Shown here in pieces: positions 34,701 through 46,555 of a stretch of DNA of 64,000 nucleotides. Positions within the stretch are counted from its first letter, which is position 1. The number at the start of each line of letters is the position of its first letter. The DNA lies in contig CM072888.1 in NCBI GenBank assembly GCA_037013685.1, positions 4,259,034-4,323,033 of the forward strand, given 5' to 3'. The stretch is from Acridotheres tristis (Eukaryota > Chordata > Aves > Passeriformes > Sturnidae). The notes under the pieces are model-generated. The model saw nothing but the letters and a program-made list of their open reading frames with translations. It made no database searches and was not told where the DNA came from. A program made the position numbers and the translations under genes.

Positions 34701-37700
34701 GGAAGACCAGCATCAAAGCACTTCAGCCTGGCATCAGAGATGACATTCCGATGTATTGATGGCATCAGCTGCCAGCCCATCAGCTCATTTATCATGCACT
34801 AATTCATCATGTTCTCCTCCTTTATTGACAGCTTTGCAGATTTCCTCTGGATTGGCCTGGATCTGGGTTACAAATGTCCCACAATTTACATGCTTGTTCC
34901 CTCTAGAGCCGATGAAGATCCTTCCCAGTGCAAAGTCACACATGCAGTTGTCTGAAGAACTTTAAGCTCTCCAAGGCAGAGGGGAGCAGAGACTGTATTT
35001 TGACACCCTTATTCAGATCAAGTTCCCACTGATGGAAATGGCCAGGTTGAATTCCATCTTCTGAACACGCCCTGATTTTTCCTCATACACACACAGACGT
35101 GCCCATGGTACCACTGACACTTTGTCAGTGTCCAACACACATCCCACATCTATGTGTTATGGCCTGCCTCTCCCCCTCAGAAAAACCTCAGCCTGGACCC
35201 TGCAGAGGCAGGGATGGAGATCAAACAGCCCTGGCTCACTGAAGTTGGGTCTCCAGGGGACAGGTCTCACACCTGGCTGAGGTCCTGCTTGCATTCTCTG
35301 ATGTCCACCAAGCCCAGAGAAGATGCTGAGATTTCCTTGAGCTAGAAGGTTCTATCTTCCACCTGCCCACCTCTAGGGAGCCAATACCCTTGGAACCTGC
35401 TGGCTTTGTACCACATTTGACATTTCATAGGTCTTTCTCTACAAAAGAGGAGTGTTTAAATTGCCAGGGATGGTTTTTCAGGCTTCTCTAAAATCATGTC
35501 GTTTTGGACAAAACGCTCAGCTGTGAGCACAGCTCTACTGGGGAGGCACTGACCTTCTCCATCCTGGTGAAACCCACACTCTGCTGCGTGGAGGAAGCTG
35601 AGGAGAGGAAAGATGTCCATGCCCATTCCCATTCCAGAGATGTACCACCAGCCTTTCCACATCCTGCAGGCAGGGAGGAGACAGTGCTTTAGCTCCAGAG
35701 GCCCCTCATCACCAAAGGAAAAACAGAAACAGATCAACAACGAAGTTTTGTGAGCAGGAGAGACTGCTTTGGAGCCCAATTAAACTCTTCCAGTAAACTG
35801 GGAGTAGTTTTATAAAAGAGTAAATAAAACCCAATGGAAACAACTTCTCCCTCAGCAGAGGATAAACATCAAGGCTGCACTGAGAAGGCAAGCAGGGTGG
35901 CAGGGAGTGGGCTCTGCCAGCCCTGAGTGCAACACATCCAACAACTACCACAGGCAAAGCTGCTCAGCCTGGGAAGACTCCAAAAATCAGACCCTGGTGA
36001 AGTTTGAACTCCAGGCTGAAGAGAAACCTTCATTTTCTCTCACTACAGCACTCTCCCCTGGGGACACTGATTCTTGTTATGTGGCCAGGTTAAAAGTTTT
36101 AGCAACCTTGCTAAACCTCTAGGAGATTTCTCTCCAAGAGGGAAGAGCACGTGCAGGAATATATTTAGCTCTTACACTCAAACCCTCATAAGTGAACACT
36201 TGTTTTCTATGTATGCAATAGAAATAGAAACATGCAAGTACACACAGGAGCACAGACTGTGCACAAACATCATCACCTGAACACACAGGCCCTAGACCAC
36301 CTGGAAGAGCCTGAGTTTTCCACACACATTTTTCCTACAGAGCAAGGAAAATCCGAGCAGTTTAGCAAAACCAGACTGGGTCTGGGCTCTGCAGAGCCCT
36401 CCCTCTGGGGATTTCAGAGGCACAATGTCTGCACAATTTCAGGGGCTAATATGTCAAAGCTTAAAGTAGCCTGAAGAATTTAATGGGGATTTAGATGCCT
36501 GCAACTGAAATGTAGTATTTTTGAGAAAGTTGCCTGAGATGAATGGCATCTGCCCAGGAGTCATGAGACATCCTGGCAGTGTCACACCCTGCCAGCACAC
36601 ACAAATCGAGGTGCAATGCCTGCATCCTTTTCTTCTCAGAAGGAGCAAGGCTGACAGTTGTCATAAGCTGAAGCTGCTCCAAACCAAAATGAAACACTGC
36701 TTATAAACAGTAGTGGTGTTTACATACAGAAAGTAAACAAATTTGGGCAGAATAGTCTGACTGAATATGAGCAAACAAGGAACTCATAAGGGATATTCCT
36801 TCCTTATTAATATCCTCCCCCTGCCTGGTACTACTCAGGTTTTTTGTTTGCATTTCCCACATCTCTTATCTGTGCTTTGAGACACAGAAAACCACACAGC
36901 ATGCCATAGCTTGAATGTTTGCATTCATCAAAGTGAAAATGCCTATTAATAAGAATTCAATTATTTAGAAAAAAGTTCCTGCCAGTATAGCACCACTTTT
37001 CTAAGTTCTTTTCCAATGGGAATTCTTCTTTCTGCAAACCTCTTTTGACTCAAAAAAAGGGAAAACAAATTACAAATAGATGGTCTGCATCTATAGAAGG
37101 GCTGCAAAGAAATGAGCATGAAAAGCAGAACCTGCCACAAGCATCTGTGGAACAGCAGGAAATTATGGCCAGCTTGTGACAGTAGCACTAAGACTGCACA
37201 TGGGAATACTATTAAATTAACAGCACATTGAGATTAATTGCCTTTTTTTTTTTTCCTGGGGATTTAATTTTTTTTTCAGTTGCCCAACAGGTATCTCGTA
37301 ATGCAGTGGGTTTGATTTGGTGGGGAGGTTTTTTGGTTTTGCAGCTCTTTCTGAGCTGTGTTTCCAAGTCCTGTGTTATTAATTTATCACCCAGGAACAG
37401 AAAAGCAGCTCCAGTGCTCTGACCCAACCACACCCAAATCCTCAGGGAAGTCAGATGTCTCTTCAGAAGTCATGGGCAGTGAGATAACAACATCACACAC
37501 ACGCTTTGAATTTTAATTATCACTATTAAGGATTAGGAACAATCCCTGTGAGCAACAATTTTGCTGGCATTACTAAGCCAGACCCAAGCCTGCTTTTAGT
37601 TAACTGTAATGCAATATTCATGCCTCAAACCTGATTTTAGCGAGTTCCCTTCCCTTCTGGAGCAAGTACATCACTGGAGGCTCCAAGTCCCCTCTTTGGC

Positions 37701-39597
37701 ATCCCCACCCTCGCTTAATTCTTGACCACAGGGGAATTTTAACAGGGAATAAACTAATCCCTCCCTTGCTACTGCCAACATAAGAGAGTACTATTATTCC
37801 AGTTCAGAAGAGATCAGCTTTTCTCCTGTTAAGTTTTTCTTTCCTAAGAGAAAGCTGGAAATATGGGGAGATTGACAGCCCCTCCAAAGCTGCTTTAGTG
37901 TCTGAACAGGTCACTTACATACAAAGAATCTTCTTGGAAATATCCTGGTGTCTACAACTGTGTTTTTCTGGTATCATTACTAATCTCCTCCATTCCATAA
38001 CTGGGATTGTTTCTCCTGACCTTATTTCTACAGAGTCCATGCTGGGGCGTGACTATAAAGGACAGGCTGCAAATCTGGCACCGAGGAGAAAGAATAGGAA
38101 TTGCAAAAAAGACCAGCTCTCATTTTAGCCTTTGGAAAAATCTAGTTTTTCCTAACTTTTAGCATAGGGAAATAATCTGGCTGGTGCTTTGTGCCTACCC
38201 TTAAGTGAGAGTTTTAAGTGACAGCTATATGTAATCAAAGAGAGGGCTGGTTTGGTGAATAATTTGCAAAGAATCTCTGCATGTGCCAGCCCTGCAGGGC
38301 AATGCCGTTGCCTTAAATGGATTAACGTGGGATTAACATGACCAACAGCTGACACACAGGATGCCTGAACACAAGAAGGCACAACACCAAAGCTTCCTCC
38401 AAGAAAATGAAAACATCTCCCTCTCTTCTCCCAGGAAAACCAAGCAACTAAATGAAAGGAACCACCCAGATGGCACAAAGGCCAACAAAGGAGCTTGACC
38501 ATTCACCAGAGCTGTCGCTTCTCTCTCAATCACGTCATGTGCTCCAAACGACAGCAGCACACATCCTGCTTGCACTCCCCAAGCCTTCCCTTCTCCAAAT
38601 CCTTTCCCTCATCCGTGGGAAGAGCCTCAGGCCCACCCTTGGTCTGATACCTCCCATCAGACCAAAGCTGCAATCTAGTCTCGCTGTTGTGAGGTCTTAA
38701 CTCCTGCACTGGCCAAGAGACTCTGAGGAACCCACCAGGTGCCCTCCCTGGCTGCCCCAGCCCTGCTCCACTCACCTCTGCCAGCCCACGGCCAGCGAGG
38801 GCCTTGGGCTCTCACAAAAGCAGCCCTTGGACAGGAAGCACCTGGGTGCTGCCCTTTTATAGGGCAGGTGGCAGCAGGGCTGTTGCTGCTCTAAGTGAAA
38901 ACACAGCATTAACCAGCATCCTGGCTCCTGGGGGGAAAAGTGTTTTATTAATCAGAAAAATGCTTTCCACCCCGTGGTGTCTTGCAGACCTTTCAACTTG
39001 CATCTGCACAAATGGGAGAAATTCTTCTGTCATTCTCACAACAGTTAAAACATACAAACCACTTTTAGACTTCAGGATTATTTTTGTTTAAATAAGTGAG
39101 AGAAGTTTAACCTGATTAGAATTACCCTCTCAGCTCAGCACAGGGTGCTATGGGCAAGGTAGAATTTCCAGGGTACATTCCCCATCCATGATAGTGGGAA
39201 GCTGAGATTGCTTGACCAAAAGGCACGGTCATATACCACCTGATTTTCCTCATTCTATTCCAGACTACTGAAAGAGAGAAAGAGAGGGATGAAGATCAGG
39301 CATGCTGGGCACCCCATAATCCTGATTACCCAAAAACTGCTGTCATGACTGAGCAATGACTGGTAGGAGGCTGGGAGGATGATGTGAAGATAATGAAGTG
39401 CAAGTCTTTGGGTGTGAGGAGCCAGAGCCAAAGGGTACAGAGCATTATTTCACCCACAGCATTCATCATGCATTTCTGCTTCTACTGTTTATACAATTAA
39501 TTTCATCTGAGAAGAAAATATTTTCGTGGATGGGGCGTTCTTGCTATAATTCATGACACTACGTATAAAAGCAAAACATTTTTCTCCACAGGAAGAG

Positions 39598-39614
39598 AAA
39601 AAAAAAAAAAAAAG
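39598..39614. repeat. A homopolymer run (17)
   Basis: Uninterrupted A run about 270 bp left of the isolated CpG-dense block. Confidence 0.85.
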
Positions 39615-39879
39615 AAAGGGACAAAAATTCCCCAAAGACCCCAAGGTTTTAAGGGAGAACTGGAAGTGTTGATATCCAGTTTTGGCACAGCTCGAGGAAG
39701 GAAAAAATCCCTGTTAAGAACACTATGGTTGATTTTAACTAAAATAACTCACCCCCTCAGAGTTGTCTGGGTCACTGCAGAAAGCGTTTCCTTTGGGGGT
39801 GTTTTAGCCTGACAATGCTAATTCAGACAGATGACAGCACCTGCATTTGGGGAACATAGATCATTCCAAGAAAATCGAG

Positions 39880-40390
39880 CGGAAAAGCGACTTCCAGGCA
39901 TTTTATGCGCATTTTACAAGATACAAACTCTCGATCGGAACACCCCACGCTCGGCGTGATCAGGATTCGCGTGAGCCAAAGTTTACAGTCTTGTGCCCAA
40001 GCCTGTGACTATAAAGATAGCCCTGCAAACACCATTTTTTCCCGGTGAATAGCTCGCGTTCAATCGTCCTTTTGGGCCGGCTAACGCCGTCAGATAATGA
40101 GTTGAGCGCCACAAATGGGCGGCGCAAACCTCGGCGGCTGCTTGGGGACAGCGGTGGCGGTGAATGGAGCGCACAGAGCGCGTCTGTCGGAGCCTCGGAG
40201 CGCGGGGTGCTCTGCCCGCAGCGCTCGTCACCTGCTGGGAGCTGCCATTGAGCGAGGTTACATTCTAATTGGATTTTCCGAAGGCAGCGCATTAGCATTT
40301 TCCATGATCTCACCCTTATTAGACAAATCGCTAATCAGGAGGAGCGCGGGTATATTGTGTGCTGGTTACATTATCGCTGCCGCAGTGTTT
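39880..40390. promoter_or_regulatory. Isolated CpG-dense block between NDNF and TNIP3
   Basis: By hand count about 43 CpG in about 510 bp, against very few in the flanking kilobases. It is not strongly GC-biased at its edges and mixes CpG with TAAT-type sites (TTCTAATTGG near 40264, TTATTAGACAAATCGCTAATCAG near 40316-40338, the latter given as landmarks only). It lies about 14 kb upstream of the NDNF promoter and about 6 kb beyond the TNIP3 3' end. It could be a developmental enhancer, an orphan CpG island, or the promoter of an unannotated non-coding RNA. No TATA box or clear first-exon donor was recognised. Confidence 0.6.
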
Positions 40391-43300
40391 GCAAGCCAGC
40401 TCCAAATTCATGCAGAGATAAAAACTCCCCTCTCTCCAGCAAAGACTCGGGAGTCTATTGTGGAGCTAAGGTTGCAGTCAAACTCCGATTTTCAATAGTT
40501 CACCAAAAAAACAACTTCTCTCCAGAGGCTGCCTCCTCGCTCAATGCTTTTGCTCCTGCTCTTCCCGAGTCCGTGCTGTAAGTTAACAATGTCAGTTCTT
40601 TCATCCCTGTTGGCAAAAGCAGCATTGCTCTACAATAAAAAAAGCAGAGGAATCCTTTCCCATGGACTGTCCCCCCTTGAGTCCAGAATCAAATGCTGGA
40701 CATGTTTAATTCTGTAAGGTTATTATTCCTATTCACAGGCCTCGGTGTATTGAAAGGAATGGAAATACCTGTTCTGTAAGCAGAAATGACACATGCAGGC
40801 AGTCCTGTAGCTGATGACTCTGTCTTTGCACAGCTCAAAAAACTGTTTCTATCACAACTTAAATCCACATGAAGTACTCCTGAGCTACCAGGAAAGCAGG
40901 CAGGACATCTCACGCCCTGCAAAATTCTGTTTCTTCTTTCAGGTGGGGTCCCAGCAGGTTTGGGTACCTGTTTCTCAAGAGAAGCCTTCTTAAAAGTCTG
41001 AAGGGAAGAGACAATCTTGCACATAGATTATCAAGTAATGCTTGCTGGACACTCATCCACCAAGATTTTCTGAAAAAATTAATCGTCTAAATACAATTTT
41101 ACTCAAAAAGTCAGTTTTTATTCTGGATTAGAGATTACATGATGATGTTCAGATTCGTTACAAGAATAATTTGGAAATATAAAGCCATATTCACTGAGAA
41201 ATTAAATCCATTCTGTATTTCTAATAAAATTCTTGCAATACAAATAAGTACACTCAGAAAAAAAAAAAAACCCTGTGATTATTTTTCATATGTAATTCTA
41301 GAGCCAAAACAAAAGGAGATCTGACCTGGACTCAAAAAGGGCAAGTGGGCACCTTTTACCTGGCCTGGCATTGGTGGTACCCTGGTTACAATTACACAAA
41401 GGGGTTTAAACAGTGAAGCAGATTTCCCTTTTACTAACCAAGAAAAGCCGGAATTCAAAGTAATATATCAACAAATCATTCCCTGGAATCAAATAAAACC
41501 CCTCATAATTCCCAAACAACAACAACAACCAAAAAAATCACACCACTATTTGGCTTGTAAGCTCTTGAATTCAAACCAGATGGGACAGTCTGAATCCCCA
41601 GCAAGAAATGCATCTCTTCTCATCAGGCTTTTAAAGAGATTCTCACAAGGCAGCACAAACAACATCTTCAGAACAAAGGGCAGAAAGGCTTCCCAGCAGA
41701 GTTTAACTGGATCCTGAGGATCACCAGCCTGTATGAGCTGCTTTTCTATTGTCCTTGCAGGGATTTTACCAGACATAAATCGTATGCACTGAAGAGATAA
41801 GGGGCAAGAAAACCCAGAAGAAAACAGAATAATGAAGTTGCAAGAGTCCCTTGCAGCCTTTGGTTTACACTTCTCCAGGCCAGAGGCTGTCAGCGATGGG
41901 CTCCCTTCTCCTGGGAGGAATCTGCAAAAGCAAAATCAATGGCAATTATTGTGACATTGAGAAATACAATTCACTTAGGAGTAATTTTCCTCTATTTTGT
42001 AACACTTTCACACACCCCCCCCCCTCAAGGCTTGTGCTTCATGACAAGACTATAATCAAACCAACACCAGTGCCAGTAGGAGTGAAGAAGCAAAAGAGAG
42101 TGGGGATATCACAGAGTGCTCCAGGAGTCTCTGTCTCAACTTTCCTCTAATCCTGATGGTTGATACAGAGCAAACAGTAAGGTCTGATGGCTTTAACCCC
42201 CTGTAAAATCTTCCCAGACTTCTGCAAAGATCAGCTGACATTCAGCAGTGCTCAGAGGTGTACACTGGCATTAGGTGCAGTTAAATCTGACAGAGGGAAT
42301 AATGAGGTGGTAGTTAGTACCCATGGCTAGGCAGGTGTCTGTGGTCCAAAAATGTGTCTGATAGTAAGTCACTCAAGCTAGGAAAATAAAACAAAATTGA
42401 AGAAAGGAAATATGCTATTGCTGGTGCAACACATGCTTCCTGAAGCTTCAAAAGGTTTTGGAAATGCTCTAACACATCTCTAGTAGCACAAGTACAAGTG
42501 CACTCAGTATTTCAAGAGAAACATTAGGAATTATGAATCCTGATGTGTTGGCTCGTTGAAATAAAATGATCAAATCTTGCAGCTGTTTAAATCACATATC
42601 CCGTTCCTCTTCCCATGAGACTTTTCTGCCTGGTATTCTGAAGAACTACAACACATTCTGTGATCTTCAGCTCAATCTGACTTTTCAAAGCACTTTAACT
42701 TCACACGTTCTGGAGTTAGGAATCAGGAGTGTGCTAATGGCCTTTTTACAGTAGCAGAAATTGAGTTGTATCAGTAAAAATGCTGAAAATAATCACATTT
42801 TCATTCCCAATGGGGATGGCAAGCTGCTAATTAAATCTGTCTTTACTTGGAAGCACTGATAATTTCTCATGTAATGTATGCACTGAGGACAGGCTAATAC
42901 CAAAAATGTTAAGGGTCTGGGATTTTTTCCAGGAAAATTAAGATGTCAATTAATTGACTTTTTTTTTTTTCTGTCTGGTTTTTACCGAACACCTCCACAA
43001 ATCCATTTTTCAATTTTTCATATTTCTCCCCTCTCCTTACAGATGTCATTATTTTCAGTGGCAAACCCCACGCTTCTCCCTCCTCTTCTTCCAATTAGCT
43101 GTAATTATAACAACATTAGCAGCAAATTAGGTGCCTCGAGGGCAAAAATCTGGGAAGCAGCAGAGTGTGTGTGGAAAGGAAGAGGAGATGAGATTATAAT
43201 GGAAATAAAGGGGCACATCCATGTGCTCATCTGGGCACCCTTAGGGCTTTGCAGGTTGAGCTCTGCTGTGCCAAGATGAGCAGGTGATCAGCTGCTCCCA

Positions 43301-46300
43301 CAAACCTCCAGAGCTACCCCTGGAGAGGGAAGCAAAAGGCTCCATTTGGGTTTCTCCCTGTGCCTGGCATCACTGGATCCAACATAAAACCATCCAGCAC
43401 AGGCTGGGAAAACCCACCGGTTGTATCTGATGTTCTGAAGGGGAAACTCGGGTCCTTAAATGCATCTACTGGGAATCTTTCTGCCAAGGAAAGAAATGCA
43501 GCAGGATGAATTGTGGAAGTGAAAAAGGCAAGATGTGCCAGCAGCTGCAGCATGTAAAAGGGTTCTTGCTCTGAGTAGGCTTTTGAGTAATAAACCTTTT
43601 TTCCAGAGAATTTTGCATTAAAAATCTGGGTCCAGGGAAAATCTCCAAGATCAAGCTCTTTTTTACAACTGTCTTTTCCATTTTGCACAGTTGGATAAGG
43701 AAGTCAGTCAATATTGCTTGCCAAATAAAGTGACATTAAGTACATTTGCTGGAAATCTTTATGCCTTGGTTCTTAAAATAAATAAAAAAACCCCCAAACA
43801 CAAATCAACCACAAAAACCAAACAGAGTCACACAACCAAGAACAAAAAGGTCAGGAACTGACATCAGGAGTGTGACAGAGATTTAAGAGCTCAAGTTCCT
43901 CCTAAGGCAGCACTGCTGGTCCAACAAGGCAAGGCTGGGAGAATTTAGCACAATTTAGGACTAAGACCTCCTGCACAGCAAAATACCTGGGGAGGGACCA
44001 GTCCAGGGGTGGGAAAGAAGAGTTATTCTCTTGGAAATACACTGCCAGTAGAGCAAGGAAATATCATCTTCTTTAGTCTCTGTCTTGTATCACCTACATT
44101 TCCACTTTGCTTCTCCTTCTTTATTGTGACCTTAAAGGAAACATCTTTAGTTTTTGGAAGACGAGCTGAACTCGGCTATGAGTTATCTCAGGTTTTAAGC
44201 AGTTTTTTGAGGATTGGGGTTTTTATTTCCTCTCATTTTGCCCACTCCATTCCCCTCATCCTTTCCTGTTTTCTGATGAATTTATTCCCAGTTTATTAAA
44301 AAGGGCTGAAATCCCAAAGTGCCAGAACCAAACCATTACACCAACCAAACCATGAGAGCTGAGTGCTGGACACAACACTGCATAAGTGATCCTCTGCCAA
44401 CTACCAAAACACACCTCTGGGGAAAATAACAGTTTGGAAAGCCAACTTCAGGAAATAGCATGAAATTTCTGTAGCAAAGGCTTGGGGTGGTTTTTTAAAG
44501 AAATTCTTCAGAGATAATCCTATATTCATAGATGCTGGCAAAAAAAAAAAAAAAAAAAAGAATCTTTCTTAAACAAAATAGAAAGATAAAATGGGCTCAA
44601 CAAAGGCAGCAGTCCTTTGAGACAGCCTCCTCTTACCAGGGCAGCAGCTGAGGAAAGTGGTGCCAGTCAGAATAGTACAGATATGGTTACAGGAGAAGCA
44701 GGAAACATGAGATTACAGCTGGTTACAGAAGGACCTGCAGAACCCAAGTCAAATGCCAAAGGACCTGGGTGCAATCACCTTCTACCCTCACAAGAGAGGG
44801 AGGAAAATGCAATGGTGCTGTATCTATTCAAAACTACAGAAAAACAACCTAAGTCCTGCTTAGTCACATACACCTTTAAAGTCCCAACCACATGATGAGA
44901 CTCTCAGAGATTTCAGGTATCTCTAACCCAGGCTTTTTAAATGGAATATTATCAAAAATATCCCCATTTCACTTGTGTTCAGCTCTGAAGTTACAACCTG
45001 TGACCTGTGTTTCATAGTTACTACTTAAGAAAAAAAGCCCAGCATCAAAGGAAAAATTATTAAGAGAAATGTAAAGGTTTTCCCTAGAAACATCAATCTA
45101 CTGAAACAGCATTCCTAAAGGAAACTGTTTCATGCCTAGAAGTTGCTGCACTGCTGATTTGCTTCCTATAATGAAGACCTAGCTCAGCAGAGAGAAGATT
45201 TATTGGTCCATTTATAATCGAGTGAGAAAATGAAGGACGAGAACTGAGAATCAGGAATGCTGCTGCACATAGTGGCTCATTTAGACCAACCAGATTAATT
45301 AGCACTTGTACAAAATGGAGCAAAGAAATGGGAACATCAAGAACTCTTGCTCATCACATATTCTTGGAGCTTCTATCTTGAAAACCTTTCTCAAAATACT
45401 TACAGGCAGATTCAATATAGACAACTATACATAAAGCCAGGCTAATGACTCAATATTTTGGGAGTAGACGTTTGAACTCTGCATGATCAATGGATAAATG
45501 ATCAAAATCATCTGTTTTAGCAGCCAGGAAAAAAAGAATAAGGGCCCAGAAGGTGTTAAAGCAGACATCCTACACAGAACTATGATAGGACTATTAAGAA
45601 ATCCTCTTTAAAGTGACTGGAGCAAAAAGGGAAAGGACAAGTCTCCAAGTATCCTAATCCCTGTCCTGTTGAGGAGGTGGTGTTTGGATGTTCTGGGCAA
45701 GGAACATTAATAGAGAAACAGAGCACACATTTCCAAGAAGGTTTTTTCAGGGAGTGAGAAGTCAAGTCACACAGTCAAGCAGGGTAGAAGAACAATTCTC
45801 TTTCTTCAGACCCTCCAAGTGCACTGCCCTGGACCACAGCTGCAGTTGGTGGCTGGGCTGGGTTCACTCCCTGTTAGAAACATCCTCCCTGTATCTTCTG
45901 TGCAGTAAATCACTTGGGGTTTGAGTGGGAGGAATGGCAAAATTAATCTGCTGCTCTGTTGTGCAGGCACAGCACTACTTTCCCTATGGCCACATCAGAA
46001 CCCTCCAAAGAGCTGCCATGTCATTATGGGATGCCCATCAGCCATTTTGGTGAGCTACCTTCCCACCCTACCATCTCTTCTGGATGACAGCAAATAATGG
46101 AACAGTTCCTCTGTAGCCATCATCATCTTCCAGATGTAACAAACCAGCTTCTGGACTCAGCAGACCCTGCCACCCCACATGGTACCCACTGGCATTATGG
46201 GATGGCAGATTCCCACCCAGAAGAGATTCCGTGTGGTGTCCATCTTGTGAGTGGTCTGAAACAAGTGTTTCAAAACACTCGAGAGTGACTTCAAATCTAG

Positions 46301-46499
46301 ACACAAATATTAATTACTCCTCCCCATTTCCAAAAAATAATTTACTGAGCTTTGGCAAGTGTTTAACTCTGTTTACTTGCATGGCTCTGCTTTCAGACCT
46401 GGCACCCTGAACTTCCAGAACAGATCAGTAACAGCAATGGGTATTTTGCCTTTAAGGTGAAACAACATCCTAAAGCCTGCACTTTGTTACCAAGGGCTC
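40391..46499. other. Intergenic region between NDNF and TNIP3, right part
   Basis: About 6.1 kb without a confident gene. It contains a run of about 12 C at 42016-42025 region, a T run near 42959-42970, homeodomain-like AATTA sites at about 43095-43130 and an A20 run at 44540-44559. The TNIP3 3' untranslated region must occupy its right edge, but no convincing AATAAA on the minus strand was found close to the proposed stop. Confidence 0.55.
44540..44559. repeat. A homopolymer run (20)
   Basis: Uninterrupted A run. No retroposon body was recognised beside it. Confidence 0.85.
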
Positions 46500-46555
46500 C
46501 TAAACCTGCCTCATGCTGGTCCCCAGTTTTGGCACGTCATTAAATTCGGTTTTTG
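46500..46555 (-). CDS. TNIP3: Candidate last exon of TNIP3
   Basis: After a good acceptor (GCTTCTGTTTCTCCAG) the frame set by the previous exon reads 17 more codons and then TAG at 46502-46500. The predicted residues (AKTEFNDVPK...) do not resemble the short human tail that I recall, and no nearby polyadenylation signal supports it. The splice phase is the main argument. A different exon further left is quite possible. Confidence 0.25.

Larger units (their letters stand above)
26401..39879. other. Intergenic region between NDNF and TNIP3, left part
   Basis: About 13.5 kb without a recognisable exon. It contains a T20 run at 26777-26796, a 17-bp tandem duplication at 31670-31703, an AT-rich homeodomain-site-rich segment at about 30.2-30.45 kb, and an A17 run at 39598-39614. 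Open frames up to 150 codons show no family resemblance and are not called. Confidence 0.6.

Noticed and set aside
43314..43688. 124-codon minus-strand frame left of TNIP3, as a possible extra exon
   Set aside because: No TNIP-like sequence, no matching phase from the 46876 donor and no recognisable family.
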